From JAKRSD01 sp964473995 (GTDB lineage: Bacteria > Bacteroidota > Bacteroidia > CAIKAF01), in contig CAYYRB010000062.1 of NCBI GenBank assembly GCA_964473995.1, positions 1 through 11,556 on the forward strand: a stretch of 11,556 bases of DNA, written 5' to 3'. The notes beneath the pieces are model-generated. The model made no database searches. It saw only the letters and a list, made by a program, of their open reading frames with translations, and had not been told where the DNA came from. Below, piece after piece: positions 1 through 7,201 of this stretch. Position 1 is the first letter of the stretch. Every line of letters starts with the position of its first letter. Position numbers and translations under genes: made by a program.

Positions 1-1080
1 GCCTACGACGTAAATGGATTGATCGAACGAAAAATCGCGTTGCTTTTGGTAAGCAATCGCCATATCCTGGGTGATGTAAATGGAAGTACCGTTGGCGCGG
101 AGTACCACCTTTTCATCCAATCCCGCATCGGTGAGATTGATCCACACGCTACCGTCGGGCCTGGTAAAGAAAACTCCCTTCTCCAAACCTTCCTGCACGG
201 TTTCCTTCCCGATGTTATAAATGTCCGATTCGTAGTATTTTTTCTGAAAATGAATGCCCAGCCGGTCAAACGTGGTTTGCATTCCGGCATAACACCATCC
301 GTTCATTTCGGCCCACAGGGCACGCACGTCCGGATCGTTTTCTTCCCACTTGATGAGCATCTCCTCCACCGCTTTCTGAAGCGGCGCTTCCTTCTCGGCC
401 AATTCTTTCGACATGCCGCCAGCCACCAATTCGCTTACCTGGGTCTTATAAGCCTCCGAAAACCGCACATAACAATCGCCCACAAATTTGTCGGGTTTCA
501 TGCCGGTGGATTCGGGTGTGGCATCGGGCAAAAAAAGATTTTTGGCCACCATGCTTTTGCAGATGTGAATTCCCCGGTCGTTGAACAGGCATACGGGAAT
601 CACTCGTTTTCCCGAAGCTTCCAATATACGGGAAACGGAATGCCCCAAAAACACATTGCGCAGGTGCCCCAGGTGAAGGGGCTTATTGGTATTGGGTGAT
701 GGATATTCCAAGAGAACGGCGGGAGCATCCGCAGCGGGCGCCGAAAATTCCGGACGCATATCCTGCAGCAATTCACGAAAAAGCCCGAGTCGGTAACCGT
801 CTGAATAGGTCAGATTTAAAAATCCTTTTACCACTTCGAAACGGGCAAGTGCATCGTGTTTTTCAACCAACTTTTCACCCAACGCGTTCCCCAATTCCAT
901 CGGATTTGCGCCCACCTTTTTGGCGATGGGAAACAACACCAAGGTAAGGTCACCCGAAAAATCGGCGGGAGGCGTGTTAAGTAAAAAATCTTCGGGACGG
1001 GGAAGGACTTCGGATGCAAGGGTACCCCCGTAAAGCTCCGAAACAATTTCGGCGGCAGAAATTTTCAGATGCTCCGTCAT
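1..1080 (-). CDS. argS: Arginyl-tRNA synthetase, N-terminal 360 residues (cut by left window edge)
   Basis: This class I aminoacyl-tRNA synthetase charges tRNA-Arg with arginine in the cytoplasm, using ATP. The frame is open from the ATG at 1080 to base 1, giving 360 codons with no stop. The family is usually near 590-600 residues, so the C-terminal part, including the KMSKS loop and the anticodon-binding domain, lies outside the window. Residues 1 to about 110 fit the N-terminal tRNA-recognition domain of ArgS. The HIGH signature is seen as PLHLGHLRNV, with HLGH at residues 136-139, preceded by EYPSPNTNKP. Other family blocks are LFNDRGIHICKSM (about 164-176), RANGTSIYITQDMA (about 328-341) and the final IYVVG (356-360). 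The gene starts 31 bases after the upstream membrane-protein gene and is probably cotranscribed with it and rho. No Shine-Dalgarno sequence is visible before the start. Identification is secure. Confidence 0.97.
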   Translation of the reverse strand, partial: MTEHLKISAAEIVSELYGGTLASEVLPRPEDFLLNTPPADFSGDLTLVLFPIAKKVGANPMELGNALGEKLVEKHDALARFEVVKGFLNLTYSDGYRLGLFRELLQDMRPEFSAPAADAPAVLLEYPSPNTNKPLHLGHLRNVFLGHSVSRILEASGKRVIPVCLFNDRGIHICKSMVAKNLFLPDATPESTGMKPDKFVGDCYVRFSEAYKTQVSELVAGGMSKELAEKEAPLQKAVEEMLIKWEENDPDVRALWAEMNGWCYAGMQTTFDRLGIHFQKKYYESDIYNIGKETVQEGLEKGVFFTRPDGSVWINLTDAGLDEKVVLRANGTSIYITQDMAIAYQKQRDFSFDQSIYVVG

Positions 1081-1111
1081 AACCCCTAATTTTTGTGCAA
1101 AGAAAGGAAAA

Positions 1112-1603
1112 TCAAAGCACTTTAAAAGCGCGCTTGAGTCCGGAAACAATGAGTGAAAAAGCCATTCCGAAAAAGGCCGTGGCGGAAACGGTGAGCGTGG
1201 AATAGGTGAACGGGGAGAACAATTTTTGCATCTGAATTTCCGCATTGATCAAATCTTCCGGGCTCGTACCGGAGGCTTTGGCCGCATCCAGACTTTCCTG
1301 AATCCGTGCCGGCATAAACTCGGGGTCAAACCATGCGTAATAAGCATAAACCCCTATGCCGGCGGTGAGCGCCGCAGTGAGCGCGGTGCGTGCGCCTGAT
1401 TTAAAATCATCAAAAAGCGTGGATGATGAATCGGAAAAGCGTACTATGGAAAGAAACACAAACACTCCGACAAGAAACAACAAAGGCCCTGCCGGAAACT
1501 GTGGAAACCAGTCATACTGCTTACCCAAAAACAGCACACCCATTTTCCAGACAAAAAACAGGGAGCCCGCAAAAAATCCGTTGGTGAGTGATCGGGCAGC
1601 CAT
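1112..1603 (-). CDS. Small four-helix membrane protein, probably DUF4199 family
   Basis: This is a 163-residue integral membrane protein of unknown function. Four hydrophobic segments can be seen at about residues 7-26, 38-54, 71-90 and 132-155. Between helices 3 and 4 is a polar loop of about 40 residues. The block DDFKSGARTALTAAL followed by YYAWFDPEF, and a C-terminal helix ending in a basic GLKRAFKV tail, resemble DUF4199 proteins, which are common in Bacteroidota and are about this size. That assignment is from pattern memory and not from a search. The ATG at 1603 lies 5 bases after the rho stop codon, and argS follows 31 bases downstream, so all three are probably on one transcript. Nothing in the sequence shows a catalytic site. 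The alternative is an unrelated small membrane protein of similar shape. Confidence 0.75.
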   Translation of the reverse strand: MAARSLTNGFFAGSLFFVWKMGVLFLGKQYDWFPQFPAGPLLFLVGVFVFLSIVRFSDSSSTLFDDFKSGARTALTAALTAGIGVYAYYAWFDPEFMPARIQESLDAAKASGTSPEDLINAEIQMQKLFSPFTYSTLTVSATAFFGMAFSLIVSGLKRAFKVL

Positions 1604-1608
1604 ATCGA

Positions 1609-3447
1609 TTATCCGTTCATGGAGAACATGAACTCCTCGTTCGACTTGGTATTGCGAATGCGGTCTTTTACGAATTCCATGGCTTCCACCGGCGTCATGT
1701 CGCTCAGGTGATTGCGCAATACCCAGATGCGGCTGAGTGCCTCTTTCGCCACGAGCAGATCGTCGCGACGGGTGCTGGAGGCGGTGATATCAATGGCCGG
1801 ATAAATGCGGCGGTTGGCGATTTTGCGATCAAGTTGCAGCTCCATATTGCCGGTTCCCTTGAATTCCTCAAAAATCACCTCATCCATTTTGGAGCCCGTG
1901 TCCGTAAGCGCAGTTGCCAGTATAGTGAGTGAACCTCCGTCCTCGATTTTACGCGCAGCACCGAAAAATTTCTTGGGCTTGTGCAAGGCATTGGAATCAA
2001 CCCCGCCTGAAAGAACTTTGCCCGAAGCGGGCGCCGTGGTATTGTGGGCGCGGGCCAGGCGGGTAATGGAATCGAGCAGAATCACCACATCGTGGCCGCA
2101 TTCCACCAATCGTTTTGATTTTTCCAACACAATGTTGGCTATGCGCACGTGCCTGTCGGCAGGCTCATCAAACGTGGAGGCGATTACTTCGGCGTTTACG
2201 CTGCGGGCCATGTCGGTTACTTCCTCGGGACGCTCATCAATCAACAGGATGATCAGGTACACCTCGGGATGGTTGGCGGCAATGGCATTGGCCACCTCTT
2301 TCAACAGCATGGTTTTTCCCGTTTTTGGTTGGGCCACAATCAATCCGCGCTGACCTTTACCGATGGGCGTAAACAAGTCTACGATTCGGGAAGAGAGCGT
2401 TTCCTGGCGATGCCCGGTGAGCTTAAGTTTTTCGTAAGGAAAAAGCGGGGTAAGAAAATCAAACGGAATGCGGTCGCGCACCTGGGAAGGATCAAGACCG
2501 TTGATCTCACTGATTTTAATGAGCGGGAAATATTTTTCACCTTCGCGGGGCGGGCGGATGGTACCAACCACGGTATCTCCCGTTTTTAATCCGAACAGTT
2601 TAATCTGGGATTGGGATACATACACATCGTCGGGTGAACTCAGGTAATTGTAATCGGACGAACGTAAAAACCCGAACCCTTCAGGCATGATTTCCAAAAC
2701 ACCTTCACATTCCACCAAGCCTTCAAAATTATAGAGTGGCTCTTGATACTGCGGAACCTGCGGTGCAGGCTGATTATAATTGGATGGATTGGTATTCGGC
2801 TGATCTTGATTTTGCCTTTGGAAAGCCGGCCTGTCCCCATAAGAACGCTGCTGCCCCTGCGGGTAATTCATTTTTTGGTGTTGTGGCCTGTTTTCCCAGG
2901 TGGGTCTTTGGTAATCGGAACGGGGCTTAAATTCGCCGCGATCCTGAGCCCTGAAATCGGGACGCTGCGGACGGTCTGAAACGGGCTTCGGAGCTTCTTC
3001 CTCGGCGGCATCTTCACCTTCTTCGTCATCGTCTCCCTCATCCTCATCTTCATCGGAATCCTGCGCATCTTCCGAGTTTACGGGGAAACTTGCCTGCACT
3101 TCGTTTTCTTCCTCGGGAACAACAATTTCCTCTTCATCATCCGGAAACTGAAGCGCGGAAGGATCAATCTCTTTTTTCACCTTACCCACATTGCTGGTCC
3201 CTACACGCTGGGGCGTAGTAATTCCGGGATTGGATTTCAGACGGGCACGCTTTTTCTTTTCGGCGTTTCCGCCATCTCCATCATCCCCATTGTCTTGGGG
3301 CTCCGGTTCCGGGGTCAGGGCTACTTTCATGATGACGTCAATCAGTTCACCTTTCTTCATAAAATGATACTTCTTAACGCCCAATGCCTTGGCAATTTCC
3401 TTCAAATCCGGTAATAACTTACCTTCCAACTCTTGTGCCTTGTACAT
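1609..3447 (-). CDS. rho: Transcription termination factor Rho with long disordered N-terminal insert
   Basis: Rho is a hexameric RNA helicase that loads on nascent RNA and releases RNA polymerase using ATP. The protein has 612 residues, against about 420 for E. coli Rho. Residues 1-43 fit the Rho N-terminal SAP-like helical domain (DLKEIAKALGVKKYHFMKKG). Residues 45-240 are low complexity: first mixed charge, then strongly acidic (about 103-152), then rich in R, P, Q, N and Y. The cold-shock-like RNA-binding domain follows (about 242-318; EGFGFLRSSDYNYLSSPDDV). The ATPase core has Walker A QPKTGKT (373-379), Walker B VVILLDS (about 454-460), the Q-loop SGKVLSGGVDSNALHKPKKF (475-494) and the R-loop EEFKGTGNMELQLDR (527-541). 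All core motifs are intact, so the protein should be active. It heads a probable operon with the DUF4199-like gene and argS, and diverges from the DUF4293-like gene. Confidence 0.98.
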   Translation of the reverse strand: MYKAQELEGKLLPDLKEIAKALGVKKYHFMKKGELIDVIMKVALTPEPEPQDNGDDGDGGNAEKKKRARLKSNPGITTPQRVGTSNVGKVKKEIDPSALQFPDDEEEIVVPEEENEVQASFPVNSEDAQDSDEDEDEGDDDEEGEDAAEEEAPKPVSDRPQRPDFRAQDRGEFKPRSDYQRPTWENRPQHQKMNYPQGQQRSYGDRPAFQRQNQDQPNTNPSNYNQPAPQVPQYQEPLYNFEGLVECEGVLEIMPEGFGFLRSSDYNYLSSPDDVYVSQSQIKLFGLKTGDTVVGTIRPPREGEKYFPLIKISEINGLDPSQVRDRIPFDFLTPLFPYEKLKLTGHRQETLSSRIVDLFTPIGKGQRGLIVAQPKTGKTMLLKEVANAIAANHPEVYLIILLIDERPEEVTDMARSVNAEVIASTFDEPADRHVRIANIVLEKSKRLVECGHDVVILLDSITRLARAHNTTAPASGKVLSGGVDSNALHKPKKFFGAARKIEDGGSLTILATALTDTGSKMDEVIFEEFKGTGNMELQLDRKIANRRIYPAIDITASSTRRDDLLVAKEALSRIWVLRNHLSDMTPVEAMEFVKDRIRNTKSNEEFMFSMNG

Positions 3448-3481
3448 AAGAATAAACGGGATATTAAATGTTCTTTTTGAA

Positions 3482-3517
3482 CGGCTTTATGATATGATTA
3501 TTGAAAAATCAAAGCCG
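3482..3517. repeat. Inverted repeat in the rho 5' leader
   Basis: CGGCTTT at 3482-3488 is matched perfectly by AAAGCCG at 3511-3517, with 22 A+T-rich bases between. In the rho transcript this would form a 7-bp stem with a large loop, ending 34 bases before the start codon. It could be a protein-binding site, a leader structure used in rho autoregulation, or chance. No run of U follows the stem directly, so it does not look like an ordinary intrinsic terminator. Confidence 0.35.
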
Positions 3518-3527
3518 GTTTGATGCT

Positions 3528-3555
3528 GCAATGATACAACAAAAAATAAGACAAA
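3528..3555 (-). promoter_or_regulatory. Candidate Bacteroidota-type promoter for rho
   Basis: Read on the minus strand, TATCATTGC (3536 to 3528) matches the Bacteroidota -7 consensus TAnnTTTG except for one A in place of T. A TTTG at 3555-3552 could serve as the -33 element, but the spacing is 15 bases, shorter than the usual 17-23. Transcription from here would give a leader of roughly 75 bases before the rho ATG at 3447. The region is A+T-rich, so chance matches are likely. Confidence 0.25.
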
Positions 3556-3644
3556 AAACATTTTTGATCGTTTTCTCGGACAAAATCCGGCGCAGGGGAA
3601 ATATTTCGTAAAATTGCTCTGCAAAATTTCGAGTATTTTCTGTT

Positions 3645-4130
3645 ATGATTCAACGGGTACAATCTCTCTATTTAACTGCCGCCGTGCTCTTTTGGTCCTT
3701 ACTTTTTTTTGTGCCCCTGTTGGTGTTCGATGGCGGCGGAAGCTCGCTCCGGGTTTTCATTTCCTCAGCTGAACTTGCGCGTACCGACGGATCGGCCATC
3801 GAATCTCCTTTTACTTTTCTGCCCATGCTGTGTTTGGCCTTGGCAGTAACCACTGCATCGGTGGCCATTTTTCTGTTTAAGAAACGACGAATCCAATGGA
3901 TCATATCGGGACTGGCCGGTGTGCTCGGCCTTACCTTATTTATCCTTTGGGGTCTTGAAATGAGGCAGGCACTGGCATCTTTCATGGTGGATCATCCGGA
4001 ACTGAATCTTTCTGCATTCCGTTCACTGGGGCTCATGCTTCCCGTAACTTCCGTGCTTTTTATCTGGGCAGCCATGCGGGGCATCAGAAAAGATGAAAAT
4101 CTGGTAAAATCACTCGACCGCATCCGTTGA
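3645..4130 (+). CDS. DUF4293-type four-helix membrane protein
   Basis: This 161-residue inner-membrane protein has no known biochemical function. Four hydrophobic segments lie at about residues 7-27, 57-78, 83-104 and 126-144, with a basic FKKRR turn between helices 2 and 3. The opening MIQRVQSLYLTAAV and the closing KDENLVKSLDRIR are typical of DUF4293 proteins, which are found in Bacteroidota and, as I recall, often sit beside rho. It is the only plus-strand gene in the window and diverges from rho across 197 bases. Its stop codon (4128-4130) lies inside the C-terminal coding part of the convergent phosphoesterase gene, giving a 21-base tail-to-tail overlap. The ATG at 3645 is the natural start because the first helix follows directly. 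Confidence 0.85.
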   Translation: MIQRVQSLYLTAAVLFWSLLFFVPLLVFDGGGSSLRVFISSAELARTDGSAIESPFTFLPMLCLALAVTTASVAIFLFKKRRIQWIISGLAGVLGLTLFILWGLEMRQALASFMVDHPELNLSAFRSLGLMLPVTSVLFIWAAMRGIRKDENLVKSLDRIR

Positions 4131-4631
4131 TGCACCTTCTCCCCCTCTGGGCAATTCGAAAATTTCCATTCCGGAAGGTTTCCCTTTTTCAATAGTAAAA
4201 CGCAGGGCCGTCCTTACGCTGTGCCATCCCTGCATTCCCGCGGCACCGGGATTCAAATGAAGGTGACCCGCATGCTGATCATAAATCACTTTCAAAATGT
4301 GGGAATGACCGCAAACCACCATTCCCGGTTTCTGTGCATCAATTATCTTTTTTACACGGGCGTTGTATTTGCCCGGATATCCCGCGATGTGAGTCATAAA
4401 AATACGCAGCCCTTCCCGTTCAAAAAGAAGATCCTGCGGACAAAAACTGCGGATGTTATTTCCGTCAATATTTCCATAAACAAAGAGGCAGGGTTTAAAA
4501 GCCACCAGGCGGTCTGCAATGTCCGGCGTACCTATATCTCCCGCATGCCATAACTCATCACAATCCTTAAAAAACCGAAAGAACCTATCATCAAGATGTC
4601 CGTGGGTGTCCGATAACAGGCCTATCTTCAT
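4110..4631 (-). CDS. YfcE/MJ0936-type metallophosphoesterase
   Basis: This 173-residue cytoplasmic protein belongs to the small calcineurin-like phosphoesterases (YfcE/MJ0936 group), which hydrolyse phosphodiesters with two bound metal ions. All expected metal-ligand motifs are present: SDTHGH (D8, H10), HAGDIG (D32), YGNID (N54), THIAG (H81) and CGHSH (H109, H111). NPGAAG near residue 127 is another family block. The physiological substrate cannot be read from the sequence. The gene begins 4 bases after batE, so it is probably the last gene of the bat transcript; whether it acts with the Bat proteins is inference. Its last 21 bases overlap the end of the convergent DUF4293-like gene, and the final residues beyond the core (about 160-173) are encoded in or next to that overlap. 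The length is normal for the family. Confidence 0.93.
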   Translation of the reverse strand: MKIGLLSDTHGHLDDRFFRFFKDCDELWHAGDIGTPDIADRLVAFKPCLFVYGNIDGNNIRSFCPQDLLFEREGLRIFMTHIAGYPGKYNARVKKIIDAQKPGMVVCGHSHILKVIYDQHAGHLHLNPGAAGMQGWHSVRTALRFTIEKGKPSGMEIFELPRGGEGASTDAVE

Positions 4632-4635
4632 AAAA

Positions 4636-5379
4636 TCAGATTATTTCCACGGCATTTTTGGCCACGAATGCCTGAGTGCCGTCGGGCAGAAGCACCTTTG
4701 CCCAATCTCCCTGATTCGAATCAAAACGGAGCGTGGCACCTTCCTTCAGCATCATCAGGCGGGTGCCTTGGGCATTCGGCTCACTGAACAAATCGGCGGA
4801 AGAAGAAATAATCACGGCCATATTTTCGCGGGAATACCAATATCGGTGAGCCGTCATGGATAAACTGGCCAATGCCAGCAACCAAAATACAAGTGCGGAA
4901 TAAAATGCAGATTTCCTGTGGCTTACACCGAGAACAAAAACAAACACCCCAAAAAGTAAGCATCCAACAAGCGATAATACGACTGTAATCAGACTCCACG
5001 TGGAAACAGAGAATAATCCGGCAGGCTTGTCGGCCATCTGCACGATGAAAGAAGATTGCGGCGGATTCAATTTATCCACGGTTCTGCTTACGACGAACTG
5101 AAGATTGAACAGCACATCCTTGTCAAATGGTTTTTCCTTCAACGCTTTTCGGTAAGCGGCCACCGCTTTGCCGAGACTTCCCGACTTGTAATAGGCGTTT
5201 CCCAGGTTATACAGGCATTCCGCGGAATGTGGATTTTGGCGCACGGCGTTTTCAAAAAGTAAAACGGATTCTCGGTAATTGCCCTGATCGTAAGCGCTTA
5301 TTCCTGCTGAAATATCTGCACTTTCCGCCCGAAAAAAGAGAAGAAACGACAACCCAAAAAATAACATCCTCTTTTTCAT
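4636..5379 (-). CDS. batE: BatE: TPR protein with two membrane helices and C-terminal SH3-like domain
   Basis: BatE is a component of the Bat system. It has 247 residues. A signal sequence or N-terminal anchor (1-20) is followed by two TPR repeats (about 22-83; LYNLGNAYYKSGSLGKAVAA), a linker, two membrane helices (about 127-151 and 159-177) and a bacterial SH3-like domain (about 188-247; ADLFSEPNAQGTRLMMLKEG, then GDWAKVLLPDGTQAFV). If the signal sequence is cleaved or inserted normally, both the TPRs and the SH3 domain face the periplasm, where SH3b domains often bind peptides or peptidoglycan. The start codon overlaps the batD stop (ATGA, 4 bases), which suggests translational coupling, and the phosphoesterase gene follows after 4 bases. 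The TPRs resemble those of BatC. The name rests on architecture and position. Confidence 0.9.
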   Translation of the reverse strand: MKKRMLFFGLSFLLFFRAESADISAGISAYDQGNYRESVLLFENAVRQNPHSAECLYNLGNAYYKSGSLGKAVAAYRKALKEKPFDKDVLFNLQFVVSRTVDKLNPPQSSFIVQMADKPAGLFSVSTWSLITVVLSLVGCLLFGVFVFVLGVSHRKSAFYSALVFWLLALASLSMTAHRYWYSRENMAVIISSSADLFSEPNAQGTRLMMLKEGATLRFDSNQGDWAKVLLPDGTQAFVAKNAVEII

Positions 5380-7196
5380 GATTTATTTTCCATTTGCGCT
5401 ATGAGGTGAACACATCGTTTATGAAAATCCGACAATTCGGAAGGGCTTCCGCCCGGGGCAAAACGGGCCATTTCGCATGTTTCCAACAAAGCGGCCAATT
5501 CAGTAACCAAACCCTCCGGCCACTTCCGTTCGAAAGCCATGGGCAGAATCCGTGATGACGAAATTTCGCTGAGCGGAATCTGAAAACGGTCGCGCAGGTA
5601 ATGACTTAAGGCATGGTAGCACTCCTCATAAAAGGCATTCTTATCCCCCTGCGTCAACAAATGGCCTGCTTTTTTAAAGCGCTTCACCGCCACGGATTCA
5701 GCCTTTCTGAAAACGGAACCGGCAAAATCATTCCGCCTATCCCAAATGCGGGTACGGATTAGCCACATAAACACGGTGGATACAAAGAAAAGAGCGAACA
5801 ACAACCAAAATAACAGGCCCGGAAAGGAAGCAAAAAAACGCTTTGGCGAAGAATCGGTTGTTTTCAGGTAGCGGATATCTTCGGCCAAGCTTTGTGCACC
5901 TCCACCCGTTCCGGGATCGTACACCATTCCGCCGGCGGCGTCGCCCGTTACTTCCACTTTCAGTGTATCCGAAAATAAGGTTTTAAAAGAGCCCGTTCCC
6001 GGATTGAAATACGAAAACTCCACGGGCGGAATCTGATAAACTCCCGGATTCCTTGGCACAAGAACCAATTCAAAGGTTTTATAACCGCTTATGCCGTCCG
6101 ATTTGGACGTCACTTTTTCGTTGATCTTGGGTTCATAAGATTCAAAGGCATCCGGAAGATTTAGGCGGGGCACATCCAAAAGGGAAAAATTTCCTTTGCC
6201 ACTGATTTTAATCAATAAAGTCAGGGCATCATTTACGGGAAGCGTGGTTCTGTCGGCCGTTACGTTCATGGTAAAATCGCCCGTTGCACCCGAAAAGGAA
6301 AGAGGCTTGTCCTTTTCCGGATAATCCTTCACTTTCAAAGTAACGGGATTACCTGTTACTTCTCTCCTCTCCTGCCTTACACGTCCGCCTCCGAAAAAAT
6401 CATCCCAAAAATTTCCCGAACGTTCCTGGTACTGAACCAGCACGCGGGCCGTAACCGGCTTTATGGAAATATCGCCCGGCTTTTGGGGTATAAAAAGCGT
6501 TTTCTGCAAAACGGCCACATTATAGGTCTGTCCATTATACGTTTCGCGGGTAAACGACTTATCGCCGCTTTCCTTGAGCTCATTTACCCAGGCGTCCTTA
6601 TATTCAGGAAACTTAATTTCTTCCAGCTGTATCTGCGGGAAACGGGTATAAATTTTATACGTAACGGTGATGGCCTCGCCCGGGTAGGCCGTATTCTTGC
6701 TGAGCTGCGTCATCACAAACAACTCATTTTTTCCGTCCGTGGGCCGGGTTTGCTGTTTGGGCTCGGGCTGATCGAAAGGGTTAAAGGGATCCTGTGCGGG
6801 GCGGTTTTGTTGGTTCTGGGGTGCTTTTTCCTTGGTTACCTGAATCTCCACCTCATTGGACGTAAAGGATTTTCCGCCGCTTTTCAATGTAGCTCCGCCG
6901 ATAATGTAGCTGCCCGGTTTCGTGCAAACCAAATCATAGGAAACAGAGGTGGAAGAGCTCACATTTCCATTGATAATCTGCGTGGAGGAGCTTTGATAGG
7001 GGCCGCCGACTACACTGAAATCAGTCATTCTCGGAAGAGTAAGCCCCTCCATATTTTTGTTTTTCACCACATAACTCAACCGAAAACGTTCTCCCGAGGC
7101 CACCACTGTTTTGGAAACGGTAGCCGTGAATTCCTGCGCATGAAGTACAGGCTGAAAAACAAAAGCGAGAAAAAATAGTAAACCGAACTGCTTCAT
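5376..7196 (-). CDS. batD: BatD: periplasmic multi-domain protein with one membrane helix and cytoplasmic tail
   Basis: BatD is a 606-residue membrane-anchored protein of the Bat system. A signal peptide (1-20, ending LHA before Q) leads into beta-rich periplasmic domains typical of the BatD family (about 21-420). These are interrupted by a P/Q/N-rich linker (about 125-152) and include the FWDDFFGGGR segment (about 263-272). GVYQIPPVEF (385-394) closes a late beta-domain. A membrane helix lies at about 456-480, and a helical cytoplasmic tail (about 490-600) includes YLRDRFQIPLSEISSSRI. I chose the ATG at 7196, 5 bases after the batC stop, because the signal peptide begins there. A TTG at 7208 in the same frame would add four residues and overlap batC, and is less likely. 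The stop overlaps the batE start by 4 bases. The late beta-domain and tail are related to the short BatD-like protein upstream. Confidence 0.93.
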   Translation of the reverse strand: MKQFGLLFFLAFVFQPVLHAQEFTATVSKTVVASGERFRLSYVVKNKNMEGLTLPRMTDFSVVGGPYQSSSTQIINGNVSSSTSVSYDLVCTKPGSYIIGGATLKSGGKSFTSNEVEIQVTKEKAPQNQQNRPAQDPFNPFDQPEPKQQTRPTDGKNELFVMTQLSKNTAYPGEAITVTYKIYTRFPQIQLEEIKFPEYKDAWVNELKESGDKSFTRETYNGQTYNVAVLQKTLFIPQKPGDISIKPVTARVLVQYQERSGNFWDDFFGGGRVRQERREVTGNPVTLKVKDYPEKDKPLSFSGATGDFTMNVTADRTTLPVNDALTLLIKISGKGNFSLLDVPRLNLPDAFESYEPKINEKVTSKSDGISGYKTFELVLVPRNPGVYQIPPVEFSYFNPGTGSFKTLFSDTLKVEVTGDAAGGMVYDPGTGGGAQSLAEDIRYLKTTDSSPKRFFASFPGLLFWLLFALFFVSTVFMWLIRTRIWDRRNDFAGSVFRKAESVAVKRFKKAGHLLTQGDKNAFYEECYHALSHYLRDRFQIPLSEISSSRILPMAFERKWPEGLVTELAALLETCEMARFAPGGSPSELSDFHKRCVHLIAQMENKS

Positions 7197-7201
7197 GATG
7201 C

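Larger units (their letters stand above)
3448..3644. promoter_or_regulatory. Divergent intergenic region between rho and the DUF4293-like gene
   Basis: This A+T-rich stretch of 197 bases is the only sizeable non-coding gap in the window and must hold the start signals for both flanking genes. It contains a candidate promoter for rho and an inverted repeat in the rho leader, listed separately. On the plus strand, TAAAATTGC at 3609-3617 resembles the Bacteroidota -7 element (TAnnTTTG), but no -33 element is found at the usual distance. A small bulged hairpin can be drawn at 3613-3629 (ATTGC, loop, GCAA, then AATTT), just before the plus-strand start. No open reading frame of note is present. 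Confidence 0.6.

Noticed and set aside
19..699. Plus-strand open frame of 226 codons
   Set aside because: It lies antisense within argS, whose minus-strand frame has clear synthetase motifs including HLGH; the plus-strand translation shows no recognisable domain.
1095..1105. TTTCTTTGCAC upstream of argS as a separate promoter
   Set aside because: It has a mismatch to the -7 consensus, no suitable -33 element and would leave only about a 10-base leader. Readthrough from rho is the simpler explanation.
2992..3141. Acidic stretch of rho as a frameshift or misassembled region
   Set aside because: The frame is continuous from the ATG through intact C-terminal ATPase motifs, and long acidic inserts are known in Bacteroidota Rho proteins.
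4163..4190. Possible terminator for the DUF4293-like gene (GGAA, loop, TTCC, then CTTTTTC)
   Set aside because: The stem is only 4 bp and the sequence lies in the phosphoesterase coding region, so it is too weak to call.
6483..7178. Plus-strand open frame of 231 codons
   Set aside because: It is antisense to batD, which has a signal peptide, family motifs and operon-like junctions. The antisense frame has no plausible family signature.
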